Assembly: GCA_029263095.1 (NCBI GenBank)
Contig: JAJCYA010000002.1
Location: forward strand, 96,511 to 160,510
Length of the DNA: 64,000 bases
Direction of reading: 5' to 3'
Source: Acidimicrobiia bacterium
GTDB lineage: Bacteria > Actinomycetota > Acidimicrobiia > Spongiisociales > UBA11373
Shown: positions 7,957 to 16,490 of the stretch, piece by piece
Layout of the letters: each line of letters starts with the position of its first letter
Position numbering within the stretch: the first letter of the stretch is position 1
The notes under the pieces: generated by a model
What the model was told of the DNA's origin: nothing
The model's database searches: none
What the model saw: the letters and a program-made list of their open reading frames with translations, nothing else
Made by a program: the position numbers and the translations under genes

Positions 7957-10584
7957 TCAGGCCTTTGCGTCGCCCAAGGACGCCCCCATCCCGACATCTA
8001 CCCGGAGCGGCACAGCCAAGTCGACAACGCTCTCCATGACCTCTCGCACAAGTGCCGCAGTGGTTTCCGCGGCGTCTGCTGGAGTCTCCAGGACCAGCTC
8101 GTCGTGGACCTGGAGCAGCATGAGCGTGGCATCTCCTCCTGCTTCCAGCTGTGAGTCGAGTTCGATCATCGCCTTCTTGATGATGTCTGCCGCGGAGCCC
8201 TGGATGGGCGCATTGAGCGCCATACGTTCCCCAGCCTGGCGCTCACGAACGTTCCCAGATGTCAGTTCAGGCAGATAACGACGCCTTCCCAGGATCGTTT
8301 CGGTGTAGCCGGCGTTGCGAGCGTCGGCGACGATCCCACTCATGAAGTCGCGCACGCCGGGGAACTGATCGAAATAGGCATCCATCTGTTCCTGCGCTTC
8401 GTCGCGGCCGATCTCGAGACGCTGTGCCAATCCGTAGGCCTCCATGCCGTACAACAGACCAAAGTTGATCACCTTGGCCCGCCGCCGCATCTCGTAGTCG
8501 ACGTTCTCGACTCCGACCTCGAACACCCTCGCCGCGGTGGCGGTATGAATGTCCTCCCCGGCCTCGAATGCCTGGACCAATGCCTGATCCCCACTCAGAT
8601 GGGCCAGGATCCGTAGTTCGATCTGGCTGTAATCGGCAACCACGAATCGGCGGTCCGGCCCGGCCACGAAAGCGCGACGAATGGTTCGGCCCTCCTCCGA
8701 GCGAGCCGGGATGTTTTGCATGTTGGGCCGCTCCGATGAGATTCGGCCAGTTGCCGCGCCGCGCTGATTGAACGCACAGTGAATCCGACCATCGGCCCCA
8801 ACCAGCGGAAGCATCCCATCGACATAGGTGCTGCGGAGCTTCTCCAATTCGCGAAACGACAACAGATGCTCCACGATCGGGTGCTCGGTGGCCAGCTTCT
8901 GGAGCACTGAGGCGTCGGTCGACGGTTGACCCTTGGGAGTCTTCTTGAGAACCTGGAGGCCCAGGCGATCAAACAACACCTCCCGCAGCTGGAGCGTGGA
9001 CTTGATATTGAAAGGCTCTCCAGCCGCTCGGTAGATCGACTTCTCGAGTGTGGCGATCCTGTCGCGCAGGCTCTCCCCGAGCTCCTCCAAGTAGGGGACG
9101 TCGACGGCGATTCCGGCATCCTCCATACGCGCCAGGACCCGCACCAGAGGCAGTTCGACCTGCTCAAAGAGATCCTTTCCGCCCCTGGACACCATCTGTT
9201 CGGTCAACGGCTCGATCAGTCGGGCCACCGCGGCGGCCCGACGACCGGATGCCTCCAGGTCGGGGCCGGAGGCATCAAAGTCGAGCGTCCCCTGGGCCGC
9301 CGAAGCACCACCGGCCGATGCGCCATCTATCTCCACTCCGAGCGTTCTGCCTGCGATATCCGGTAGTGACTGCGACCCACCGGCGGGGCGAATGACGTAA
9401 GAGGCCAAAGCGGTGTCGAACCCGAGTCCCCGCAGATCGATATCGGCCTCGATGAGCGCCCGAACAAGCGGCTTGGCGTCGTGAAGCGCCTTCGGAATGT
9501 CATCCGCCTCCAGCAGAACAGCCAGAGCATCGGAGGCAGACCACGGTACGAAGGTTGCGTTGTCCTCATCGGCAATCACCAAGCCCACCAGACCGTCGTC
9601 ATCCCACACCGGGTCGATGCCGAGTGGACTGAGTTCTCTCAACGCAATGATCGATGCCCGGTCCGTGGTGGTTGTGACCTCGACCTCGAGGGTCTCCTCC
9701 ACACCCGGTTCTGCGCCGCCACCGACCTCCCGAAGCCGTGTCCACAGGGACTGGAAGGCGAGCTCGTCGAACACCTTGCGTACCGCGGAACCGTCCCAAG
9801 GCTGAAGGCGCATCGCTTCGATATCGGTCGAGACATCAACATCCGTCAGCAACAGCGTGAGATCTCGATTGAGAAAGACCTGTTGGTGACCCGCCTCCAG
9901 ATTCTCCCGCAGCTTGGGTGTTTGCTCGTCGAGGTGCTCGTAGATGCCCTCGAGGCTCCCGTACTCGGCCACCAGTTTGGTGGCCGTCTTCTCCCCCACT
10001 CCAGCAACGCCCGGCAGATTGTCGGACGAGTCTCCCCGCAGTGCCGCGTAGTCGGCGTATTGGGCGGGGGTGATGCCGTATCGCTTCTGGATGTACTCCG
10101 CGTCTGCAACTACGACGTCGCTTATCCCGCGCCGCGTGTAGTAGACCTTCACCGGACCATCGATCAGTTGGAACGCGTCACGGTCGCCCGTGACAATCAG
10201 AACCTCCCAGCCCGCGGCGGCGCCTGCGGAAGCAATCGTGGCAATGACGTCGTCCGCCTCGAATCCAGGAGCTTCGAACTGGGGAAAGCCGAGGACGCCC
10301 GCAACCTCACGCATTAGTGGGAGCTGGCTCCGGAACAGATCCGGCGCCGCCTCTCGCTGCGCCTTGTATTCGGGAAACCGATCGCTCCGGAACGTCTTGA
10401 CCGGCGTATCCCAAGCCACCACGACCGCGTCGGGAGCCTCCTCCGCCAGCAGCTTGATGACCATCGACGTAAACCCGTACACGGCGTTCGTGACCTGGCC
10501 CGACGGCGTGGCGAGATCACTGGGAAGTGCGTAGAAGGCGCGGTACGCGAGGGAGTGACCGTCGAGGAGAGCGAGTTTTGGCAT
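7957..10584 (-). CDS. polA: DNA polymerase I (proofreading domain degenerate)
   Basis: PolA fills gaps in excision repair and removes Okazaki primers. In the 875-residue protein, residues 1-~290 are the 5'-nuclease domain (ALLDGHSLAYRAFYAL, GFEADD, TGDRDAFQL, GDSSDNLPGVAGVGEKTA). The C-terminal ~400 residues are the polymerase with motif A (VVADYSQIELRILAHLSGD), the O-helix (RRRAKVINFGLLYGM) and motif C (LQVHDELVLE). The middle domain (about 300-480) has the 3'-5' exonuclease fold, but the first acidic motif reads LGIDPVWDDDG instead of the FDTET type, so proofreading is probably absent, as in Taq and mycobacterial Pol I. The start has no Shine-Dalgarno; a TAACCT box ends 7 nt before the ATG. 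rpsA follows in the same direction. Confidence 0.97.
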   Translation of the reverse strand: MPKLALLDGHSLAYRAFYALPSDLATPSGQVTNAVYGFTSMVIKLLAEEAPDAVVVAWDTPVKTFRSDRFPEYKAQREAAPDLFRSQLPLMREVAGVLGFPQFEAPGFEADDVIATIASAGAAAGWEVLIVTGDRDAFQLIDGPVKVYYTRRGISDVVVADAEYIQKRYGITPAQYADYAALRGDSSDNLPGVAGVGEKTATKLVAEYGSLEGIYEHLDEQTPKLRENLEAGHQQVFLNRDLTLLLTDVDVSTDIEAMRLQPWDGSAVRKVFDELAFQSLWTRLREVGGGAEPGVEETLEVEVTTTTDRASIIALRELSPLGIDPVWDDDGLVGLVIADEDNATFVPWSASDALAVLLEADDIPKALHDAKPLVRALIEADIDLRGLGFDTALASYVIRPAGGSQSLPDIAGRTLGVEIDGASAGGASAAQGTLDFDASGPDLEASGRRAAAVARLIEPLTEQMVSRGGKDLFEQVELPLVRVLARMEDAGIAVDVPYLEELGESLRDRIATLEKSIYRAAGEPFNIKSTLQLREVLFDRLGLQVLKKTPKGQPSTDASVLQKLATEHPIVEHLLSFRELEKLRSTYVDGMLPLVGADGRIHCAFNQRGAATGRISSERPNMQNIPARSEEGRTIRRAFVAGPDRRFVVADYSQIELRILAHLSGDQALVQAFEAGEDIHTATAARVFEVGVENVDYEMRRRAKVINFGLLYGMEAYGLAQRLEIGRDEAQEQMDAYFDQFPGVRDFMSGIVADARNAGYTETILGRRRYLPELTSGNVRERQAGERMALNAPIQGSAADIIKKAMIELDSQLEAGGDATLMLLQVHDELVLETPADAAETTAALVREVMESVVDLAVPLRVDVGMGASLGDAKA

Positions 10585-10591
10585 CAGGCAG

Positions 10592-10597
10592 AGGTTA
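10592..10597 (-). promoter_or_regulatory. Candidate leaderless -10 box for polA (TAACCT)
   Basis: On the minus strand TAACCT is followed by exactly 7 nt and then the polA ATG, so transcription would begin at or next to the start codon. No Shine-Dalgarno is present. The box lies just before the small coiled-coil gene end. Same geometry as nadE, trpC, trpE, xpt, csaA and others in this window. Confidence 0.45.
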
Positions 10598-10626
10598 GGA
10601 ACTCTGGAGTCGGGTGTCTGGAGCCA

Positions 10627-10899
10627 TCAGAGCTTGTCGAGGAGGCGATCACGTTTCGCGGTCACATCACCGATCTGAGCCTCCAAATGCTCAACCAGAC
10701 GCTCGAAACGCGCGACGTCGGCGCTCGTCTCCCTGGCATCCTCACGATCAAACGGCGACTCGGATACCGCTGCATCCCTTGCTGCATCATCGGCAAGGTG
10801 ACGATGAACGCCTAGTTCGGCGCGGGCCTGATGCAGCTCAGCCTCGAATCGACCGATCTCGTCATTCAGCCTGAAGATGCGTTGTTCTAGTCGACCCAT
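10627..10899 (-). CDS. Small predicted coiled-coil protein of unknown function
   Basis: The 90-residue product is almost entirely charged and helical, with two predicted coiled-coil stretches (residues ~1-32 and ~60-88: RLEQRIFRLNDEIGRFEAELHQ and FERLVEHLEAQIGDVTAKRD) separated by a short DREDARETS linker. It has no membrane segment. The frame is open further upstream, but that part is the antisense of the tRNA-Leu gene, a common false extension; ATG at 10899 begins after the tRNA. A second in-frame ATG 12 codons earlier (MIRALARRIS) cannot be excluded. It ends 42 nt before polA begins, on the same strand. I do not recognise a family; translation is plausible but not proven. Confidence 0.6.
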   Translation of the reverse strand: MGRLEQRIFRLNDEIGRFEAELHQARAELGVHRHLADDAARDAAVSESPFDREDARETSADVARFERLVEHLEAQIGDVTAKRDRLLDKL

Positions 10900-10944
10900 G
10901 AGTTGGCTGATCCTACGTGCCAAGGCACGTATCATTCGGCGCAA

Positions 10945-11030
10945 GCCGGGGTGGCGGAATGGCAGACGCGGCGGACTCAAAATCCGCTGGGCGCAAGCCC
11001 GTGTGGGTTCGAATCCCACTCCCGGTACCA
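10945..11030 (+). tRNA. tRNA-Leu (anticodon CAA)
   Basis: The 86-nt gene folds as a class II tRNA: acceptor GCCGGGG pairing with TCCCGGT (two G-U pairs at the ends), D-arm GGCGGAATGGCAGACGC, anticodon stem GCGGA/TCCGC around CTCAAAA giving anticodon CAA, a long variable arm TGGGCGCAAGCCCGT, T-arm GTGGG TTCGAAT CCCAC, discriminator A and encoded CCA. It reads UUG codons. Its 3' end is copied 168 bp downstream. Confidence 0.95.
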
Positions 11031-11087
11031 GCATCTCACCCATCGGGTCCTACCCGGCCCCGAAGACCTCGACCAGACACGGGCCCG
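11006..11087 (+). repeat. Direct repeat, copy 1: 3' end of tRNA-Leu plus downstream 57 bp
   Basis: These 82 bp, covering the T-arm and acceptor 3' strand of tRNA-Leu and the sequence after it, recur at 11174-11255 with 4 mismatches (78/82 identical). The first 23 bp of the repeat are inside the tRNA gene. Confidence 0.95.
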
Positions 11088-11173
11088 ACGGGTGATCGAT
11101 TCCTGATCCCCACAACAGGCCTACTGGGCCGCTCAGGTAGGCCCACTGCACCAAACCTTCCCCACCCGCATCA

Positions 11174-11255
11174 GGTTCGAATCCCACTCCCGGTACGAGC
11201 ATCTCACCCATCTGGTCCTACCCGGCCCCGAACACCTCGACCAGACACGGGCTCG
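11174..11255 (+). repeat. Direct repeat, copy 2: duplicated tRNA-Leu 3' end
   Basis: Partial second copy of the tRNA-Leu tail, offset by 168 bp. It lacks the tRNA 5' half, and the CCA is changed to CGA, so it is not a functional tRNA. The 86 bp between the copies contain no gene; they hold an inverted repeat GGCCTAC/GTAGGCC with a 12-nt loop. Tail duplications of this kind can mark integrase attachment sites, but no integrase is nearby. Confidence 0.9.
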
Positions 11256-11306
11256 CGCGGCAACGCGTGTGGCATGATTCTGGGCACACATTCAGGGGAG
11301 GATCTC

Positions 11307-12212
11307 GTGCCGTATGCCGCGCAACTCTGCTCGAATTGCGAAAACCGCTTGGAAAGCTCTGACGCTGTTTGTGCGGTTTGCGGCACCCCCGTCGCCACCG
11401 GACCACCGCCGCCTCCGGCCCGGGGCCCGGTATCTGGACCGCGCCAGGCCCTGTCGTCGCGGGCGATCGGTGGGATCGCCGCTGTTTCGGTGGCAGCCGT
11501 TGTAGGAGCCGTGTTGTTGCTGAGCAACTCCGGCGGGGAAGACTTGACGATCAGCCCGACCCTGCCGCCCGTATCGGTCGAGGGATCGACCACGACCACC
11601 AGCGCCACTACTACCACGACGCTCGCCACAACGACAACCAGCACCGCCACCACGACCACGACGCTCGGCACAACGACAACCAGCACCCCCGCTCCGACCA
11701 CCACCGTCGGTTTGGACGTTGGGGTCCCATACGCCGGGTATGAGCTGATCACCGACGATGACGGTCTGCTGGAGGTGAGCGTGCCGACGGAGTGGGCCGA
11801 TCGACTTGGCGTCGGCTGGGACTACAACTCCGACGGAGTCCTCATAGGCCCCGCGCTCACCGCAGCGATCGATCGCCAGGCATGGCTCGAAGGCTGGGCC
11901 ACGCCCGGGGTGTTCCTTTCGGCTTCGGCCCAACTCGACCTGACGCCCGACGAGATGCTGGACGACCGTGCGTTCGGTGGACAATGCGAGTACGAGGGGC
12001 GGCTCGACTACGACGACGGCGAGTATCGCGGCCGTTTCGACACTTGGATCGACTGCGGTGCCGAGGGGAGCACGTTCATCGTCGTCGCATCGGAGCCCTA
12101 CAGCGGTGGGGCGATCGTGCTGGTTCAGGTAATAATCGTCACCGAGGCCGACCGAGACGCTCTGCGTGAAGTCCTGGAGACGTTTCGAGTCATCGGCGAT
12201 CTCACCGGCTAG
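11307..12212 (+). CDS. Zinc-ribbon, single-pass membrane protein with Thr-rich linker and extracellular domain
   Basis: The 301-residue product starts with a double CxxC zinc ribbon (CSNC...CAVC, residues ~8-26) in the cytoplasm, a Pro-rich spacer, one membrane segment (AIGGIAAVSVAAVVGAVLLL, ~53-72), then a Thr/Ser-rich linker (~92-132) with a 42-bp DNA repeat. The last ~160 residues form a domain outside the cell starting at LLEVSVPTEWAD and containing a CEYEGRLDY...WIDCG cysteine pair that may form a disulphide. Related zinc-ribbon/TM/linker proteins are frequent in actinobacteria, without known function. GTG at 11307 has GGGGAGG 5 nt upstream and decides the start; the longer frame reads through the tRNA. 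It ends 4 bp inside nadE, convergently. Confidence 0.8.
   Translation: MPYAAQLCSNCENRLESSDAVCAVCGTPVATGPPPPPARGPVSGPRQALSSRAIGGIAAVSVAAVVGAVLLLSNSGGEDLTISPTLPPVSVEGSTTTTSATTTTTLATTTTSTATTTTTLGTTTTSTPAPTTTVGLDVGVPYAGYELITDDDGLLEVSVPTEWADRLGVGWDYNSDGVLIGPALTAAIDRQAWLEGWATPGVFLSASAQLDLTPDEMLDDRAFGGQCEYEGRLDYDDGEYRGRFDTWIDCGAEGSTFIVVASEPYSGGAIVLVQVIIVTEADRDALREVLETFRVIGDLTG
11613..11696 (+). repeat. Two tandem 42-bp units in the Thr-rich linker
   Basis: Bases 11613-11654 and 11655-11696 are near copies, both containing ACGACGCTCG(C/G)CACAACGACA and encoding 14-residue Thr-rich blocks (TTTLATTTTST and TTTLGTTTTST cores). The second unit diverges in its last third. Unit number could vary between strains. 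Confidence 0.8.
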
Positions 12213-13909
12213 TCGCCGTACCCATTCGTGATCGGAAGCCTGCGGTCGCGACCCAGGCTCTTCGTAGTGATGCGAACCCCCGGCGCCGCCTGACGTCGCT
12301 TGTACTCGTTGCGGTCGACCATCTGGGCGATCCGTCGGACGGTGCTCTCGTCGAAGCCCTCCTTGACGATCTCGTCCACCGACGCATCGTCCTCGACATA
12401 GCGTTCCAGGATCGGATCGAGTAGGTCGTATGGCGGCAGCGAATCGGTGTCCTTCTGGTCGGGCTTCAGCTCTGCAGAAGGCGGCTTGTCGATCGTTCGT
12501 TGTGGAATGACTTCGCCGTTGCGATTCCTCCATCGCGCAAGTTCGTAGACGAGCATCTTCGAGACGTCTTTGAGCACGGCGTAGCCGCCCACCATGTCGC
12601 CGTAGAGAGTGGCGTAGCCAACGCTCATCTCCGACTTATTGCCGGTGGCCACGACGATCCCCCCGAACTTGTTGGACAACGCCATGAGGATTGCCCCCCG
12701 AGACCTGGCCTGGAGGTTCTGCTCGGCAACATCGACTTCGGTCAGTTCGAAGGCGCCGCCCAGGGCCTCGAGGAACCCGGTGAACGGTGGCTCTACGGGT
12801 ATCTCGTCGAAGGCAATACCGAGGTTGGCGGCGAGCGCTCGCGAGTCCTCCACTGATCCAGTGCTGCTGTAGCGGCTCGGCATCGTTACCCCTCGCACTG
12901 CATCGGCCCCAAGCGCGTCTGCGGCGATGGTGGCGGTGAGTGCCGAGTCGATGCCACCCGACAGACCAATGACGACACCACCGAACCCATTCTTTCGGAC
13001 ATAGTCGCCCAAGCCGAGGCACAGCGCCTGGTATATCTCCTCGGTCTCTTCGAAGGGATCATGAGTGGCCAGAGGTGGCTCTGGATTGCCATCCAACAGG
13101 TCTCCGTCGCTGACTCGCAACGCCGTCGGGACGTCGCCACCTGATTCGGGAAGAGGCACGTCAACCCAGAAGAGCTCCTCCTCAAACTGGGCCGCCCGAT
13201 ACAACAGATCTCCCGAAGCATCGAACACCATGCTCTGACCATCAAACACCAACTCGTCTTGGCCCCCGACGAGGTTGAGATAGACGAGCGGCACCCCAGC
13301 GCTGCGGGCCCTTTCGGACAGCATTTGCTGCCGCTCGCTGCCTCTACCTCGGTGGTAGGGCGATCCGTTGATGTTGAGCAGGATCTCGGCCCCGGCAGCG
13401 ACCTGGTCGGCAGGCGGACCGTCTGGCACCCAGATGTCCTCACAGACTGAGACACCTACCGCCACACCGTTGATCTCCCAAAGAGACCCCGGGTTCTCGC
13501 CCACCGCAAAGTACCGATCCTCATCGAAGACGCCGTAGTTGGGGAGCAAACCCTTGTGATAGACGCCCCGCAGACCTCCTCCCGCCACCAAAGCCGCTGC
13601 GTTGTGGACCCTCGCCGGCCCGGCGTCGTCACGGTGACCGACGCCCCGATCCACGAATCCGACCACAGCTGCGGTCTCGCCGGATCGTGCTGCCAGCCGG
13701 TGCAGAGCTGAGATGTTGTCGCGGATGAATGCCGACCTGAGGACCAGGTCCTCGGGCGGATATCCGGTGATCGCCAGCTCGGGGAACAAGACCACATCGG
13801 CCTGGCACTCCTCGGCCCATAGCATTGCATCGATGATGCGTTCGGTGTTGCCGTCGATGTCTCCAACGACAAGGTTTAGTTGAGCGCCAGCGACGCGGAG
13901 GAAGTCCAT
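12209..13909 (-). CDS. nadE: NAD+ synthase, glutamine-hydrolysing
   Basis: This enzyme converts deamido-NAD, ATP and glutamine to NAD+, the final step of NAD synthesis. The 566-residue protein is a two-domain form: an N-terminal nitrilase-type glutaminase with the triad Glu44 (FPELAITGYPPEDL), Lys119 (YHKGLLPNYGVFDEDR) and Cys156 (VSVCEDIW), and a C-terminal synthetase with the PP-loop SGGIDS at 317-322 and TGNKSEMSVGYATLYGD. The length is shorter than the ~680-residue mycobacterial type and matches the common bacterial ~570-residue glutamine-dependent type. ATG at 13909 has no Shine-Dalgarno; TAATCT ends 7 nt upstream. The trpA end lies 40 nt upstream. Confidence 0.97.
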   Translation of the reverse strand: MDFLRVAGAQLNLVVGDIDGNTERIIDAMLWAEECQADVVLFPELAITGYPPEDLVLRSAFIRDNISALHRLAARSGETAAVVGFVDRGVGHRDDAGPARVHNAAALVAGGGLRGVYHKGLLPNYGVFDEDRYFAVGENPGSLWEINGVAVGVSVCEDIWVPDGPPADQVAAGAEILLNINGSPYHRGRGSERQQMLSERARSAGVPLVYLNLVGGQDELVFDGQSMVFDASGDLLYRAAQFEEELFWVDVPLPESGGDVPTALRVSDGDLLDGNPEPPLATHDPFEETEEIYQALCLGLGDYVRKNGFGGVVIGLSGGIDSALTATIAADALGADAVRGVTMPSRYSSTGSVEDSRALAANLGIAFDEIPVEPPFTGFLEALGGAFELTEVDVAEQNLQARSRGAILMALSNKFGGIVVATGNKSEMSVGYATLYGDMVGGYAVLKDVSKMLVYELARWRNRNGEVIPQRTIDKPPSAELKPDQKDTDSLPPYDLLDPILERYVEDDASVDEIVKEGFDESTVRRIAQMVDRNEYKRRQAAPGVRITTKSLGRDRRLPITNGYGD

Positions 13910-13916
13910 ACACGGG

Positions 13917-13922
13917 AGATTA
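13917..13922 (-). promoter_or_regulatory. Candidate leaderless -10 box for nadE (TAATCT)
   Basis: On the minus strand TAATCT is followed by 7 nt and the nadE ATG. It gives nadE its own start point although the trp genes run into it from 40 nt upstream. Confidence 0.45.
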
Positions 13923-13948
13923 GAAGCGGGCCGCCTGATCCCTAATCC

Positions 13949-14737
13949 CTAGCTCCTCATCGCCTCCGCCAGATCACCGACCAGACTCGCCACGGCCTCG
14001 CAGGCGGTGGCCCTGTCGGCGGCGTCGAGTACACGACGCACAAGCGCTGTTCCGACGATCACTCCGTCCGCCAAGCGGCCTGCTGCCGCCGCCGACTCCG
14101 GTCCCGAGATCCCGACGCCCAGCACCAGAGGCACGGCAGATCGTGATCGCACCCGTGCCGCCAAGTCCGCGGCCCGACTCGAAGATCCATCGCGCTCTCC
14201 TGTGACGCCCATCTCGGCTATGCCGTACACGAAGGGGTCCGCCCGTTCCACTACCCGGTCGAGACGAGCATCGGTCGTGGTGGGAGCCGCAAACTGTACG
14301 AGCCCCACACCCTCGTTCTCGAGTGCCGCCGCGAAGGGTTCGGACTCATCGACCGGGAGGTCGGCGATGATCGCTGCCCCGGCCCCGGCACCACCTGCCG
14401 CATGGGCGAATTCGGCCACGCCCATCGTGAGAATGGGATTCACGTAGGTCATCACGGCACAGGGAAGATTGGTCGCCTCTCTGATCAGAGCAGTGATCTC
14501 GAGGCCTCGCCGCAGGGTCATACCGGAAGCGAGGGATCGGGTGCCCGCCTCCTGGATAACCGGGCCATCCATGAGCGGATCCGCGTACGGAATGCCTACC
14601 TCGAATCCGTCTGCACCGGCATCAGCCATCGCGCTGAACAATTCAACCGTTCCGGCGGGATCAGGTAACCCGCACATCATGTACGGCAGGAGGAGGGCAC
14701 GTTCCCCAGTCACCTCAAAGGATTCGCGAAAGGTCAC
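13949..14737 (-). CDS. trpA: Tryptophan synthase alpha chain
   Basis: TrpA splits indole-3-glycerol phosphate into indole and glyceraldehyde 3-phosphate and passes indole to TrpB. The 262-residue TIM barrel shows both catalytic acids in [20 protein letters not shown]: Glu46 and Asp57. Phosphate-binding Gly residues appear in VLGVGIS and [13 protein letters not shown] at 14737 is chosen because it overlaps the trpB stop in GTGA (4 bp), implying translational coupling; upstream extension of the frame would only re-read trpB. It is the last gene of the trpC-F-B-A group. Confidence 0.96.
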   Translation of the reverse strand: MTFRESFEVTGERALLLPYMMCGLPDPAGTVELFSAMADAGADGFEVGIPYADPLMDGPVIQEAGTRSLASGMTLRRGLEITALIREATNLPCAVMTYVNPILTMGVAEFAHAAGGAGAGAAIIADLPVDESEPFAAALENEGVGLVQFAAPTTTDARLDRVVERADPFVYGIAEMGVTGERDGSSSRAADLAARVRSRSAVPLVLGVGISGPESAAAAGRLADGVIVGTALVRRVLDAADRATACEAVASLVGDLAEAMRS

Positions 14738-15909
14738 TGGCTCCGCACCACAGCCACTTGATCGACGTCCTTGTCGCCCCTCCCGCTGAGACACAGCACG
14801 ACGGTCTTGTCCGCCAGAGCTTCTCGTTCGCGCCACACCCATGCGAGAGCATGGCTGGGCTCCAATGCCGGAATGATCCCTTCCGTGCGCGACAGGAGAT
14901 CCATTGCATCCAATGCCTCGGCATCGGTGACGGAGTCGTACCGAGCCAGTCCTTCCTCCTTGAACTGAGCATGCTCGGGTCCAACACCCGGGTAATCGAG
15001 ACCTGCGCTGATCGAGTGGGCCTCCAACACCTGCCCCTCGCCGTCCTGGAGCATGTAGGTGCGTGCCCCGTGGAGTACTCCGGGCGAACCCGCCACCAGC
15101 GAGGCGCCGTGGCGTCCGGAATCCAGTCCGTACCCTCCCGCCTCGATGCCGACCAGGTCGGCCGTTCCTGTGGCGAACGGGTAGAACATCCCCATCGAAT
15201 TTGAACCGCCTCCGACACAGGCGACGACGACATCCGGTTTGGTGTCGCCGAGCTGGTCGAGAGTCTCATCCCCGATTACGCGTTGCAGCTGACGGACGAT
15301 CCACGGGAACGGATGGGGGCCGACCACCGACCCGATGATGTAGTGCGTCGTCTCGACGGTGGCCACCCAGTCCCTCAGCGCGGCGCTCACCGCATCTTTG
15401 AGCGTTCCGGCGCCGCTGGTGACCGGCGTCACGGTGGCTCCCAGCATCAGCATCCGCTCGACGTTGAGGGCCTGGCGCGAGATATCCACGGTCCCCATGA
15501 AGACCTCGCATTCGAGACCAAACAGCGCACAAGCAGTGGCGGTGGCCACACCGTGCTGTCCGGCTCCGGTCTCGGCTATCACCCTGGGCTTGCCCATCCG
15601 ATGCGCCAGAAGCGCTTGACCGACCGTGTTGTTGATCTTGTGAGCACCGGTGTGGGCCAGATCTTCCCGCTTGAGGAGGAGACGCACACCAAGCACGTCA
15701 GACAGCCGAGACGCCTCATAGAGCGGGGTCGGTCGGCCCACGAAGTCGCTGAGCAGGCCTGCAAGCTCTTCCTGATAGACCGGATCAGTCCAAGCTGCCT
15801 CGAAGGCCCCCTCCAACTCTTCCAGAGCAGGCATCAGAGTCTCCGGTGCAAACCGACCGCCAAAGTCACCAAACCTTCCCGAAGCGTCGGGACGATCGAC
15901 CACGCTCAC
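14734..15909 (-). CDS. trpB: Tryptophan synthase beta chain
   Basis: TrpB condenses indole with serine to tryptophan using pyridoxal phosphate. The 391-residue protein carries the PLP lysine at residue 91 (HTGAHKINN), the phosphate-binding loop [10 protein letters not shown], the EAGGYG segment and the catalytic-loop [16 protein letters not shown] near the N-terminus. GTG at 15909 overlaps the trpF stop by 4 bp (GTGA), and its stop overlaps trpA in the same way. It is the canonical TrpB1 type that works with TrpA. Confidence 0.97.
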   Translation of the reverse strand: MSVVDRPDASGRFGDFGGRFAPETLMPALEELEGAFEAAWTDPVYQEELAGLLSDFVGRPTPLYEASRLSDVLGVRLLLKREDLAHTGAHKINNTVGQALLAHRMGKPRVIAETGAGQHGVATATACALFGLECEVFMGTVDISRQALNVERMLMLGATVTPVTSGAGTLKDAVSAALRDWVATVETTHYIIGSVVGPHPFPWIVRQLQRVIGDETLDQLGDTKPDVVVACVGGGSNSMGMFYPFATGTADLVGIEAGGYGLDSGRHGASLVAGSPGVLHGARTYMLQDGEGQVLEAHSISAGLDYPGVGPEHAQFKEEGLARYDSVTDAEALDAMDLLSRTEGIIPALEPSHALAWVWREREALADKTVVLCLSGRGDKDVDQVAVVRSQ

Positions 15910-16490
15910 CGCACCACCTCCACGAATCGGCGCATGAGATCCCGGTCCTTGACGCCCCTCTCGCTCTCGATTCCTGATGACACATCGACACCGTAGGGCC
16001 CCAACTCGGCCAGCACGTCACCCACGTTGTCGGGCGTGAGGCCGCCGGCCACCACGAAGGGACCGCGAACGGTGTCGATTGAGCTCGGGTCGAACCTGAC
16101 ACCGCTCCCGGGAATGACCCCGTCCAGTATCGGAATCGAACCCACCGGCGCCACGGTCGTATCCATATCCGTCTCTACCCGAATGGGGAAAAGCACCCGA
16201 TAGCCCGCCTCGATGGCAGCCACAGCAGCATCCCAGGAGTGCCTGCCGTGGGGTTGTACTCCGGTCACCTCCGCCCGATTCGCCGCAGCCAGCAATGCTT
16301 CCGGGGGTTCGTGTTCTGTAACGAGGAACCGTTCGATGGTGCGACCCGATCCGTACTCGGCCGCTTGGGAGGGGGTGACCCGTCGTACGGAACGTGAGGC
16401 CGTCACAAAACCGACGGCATCGGCTCCTGCAGTCTCGGCCGCGACAACGTCGCTCCCGCTCCGCAAGCCGCACAGCTTGATCCACGTCAT
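15906..16490 (-). CDS. trpF: Phosphoribosylanthranilate isomerase
   Basis: TrpF isomerises N-(5-phosphoribosyl)anthranilate to the carboxyphenylamino-deoxyribulose phosphate. The 194-residue barrel starts with the active-site KLCGLR (catalytic Cys7), has [15 protein letters not shown], the catalytic Asp in [18 protein letters not shown] and DVSSGIES phosphate loops. Many actinobacteria (Mycobacterium, Streptomyces) lack trpF and use the dual enzyme PriA; a dedicated trpF here separates this lineage from them. The ATG overlaps the trpC stop in ATGA. Confidence 0.95.
   Translation of the reverse strand: MTWIKLCGLRSGSDVVAAETAGADAVGFVTASRSVRRVTPSQAAEYGSGRTIERFLVTEHEPPEALLAAANRAEVTGVQPHGRHSWDAAVAAIEAGYRVLFPIRVETDMDTTVAPVGSIPILDGVIPGSGVRFDPSSIDTVRGPFVVAGGLTPDNVGDVLAELGPYGVDVSSGIESERGVKDRDLMRRFVEVVR

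Noticed and set aside
10917-11306. N-terminal extension of the zinc-ribbon protein through tRNA-Leu
   Set aside because: The frame reads through a tRNA gene and its repeat; GGGGAGG before GTG 11307 fixes the start.
11292-12533. 413-codon minus-strand frame across the zinc-ribbon gene and the nadE end
   Set aside because: Low-complexity translation, no ribosome site, and it overlaps two well supported genes.
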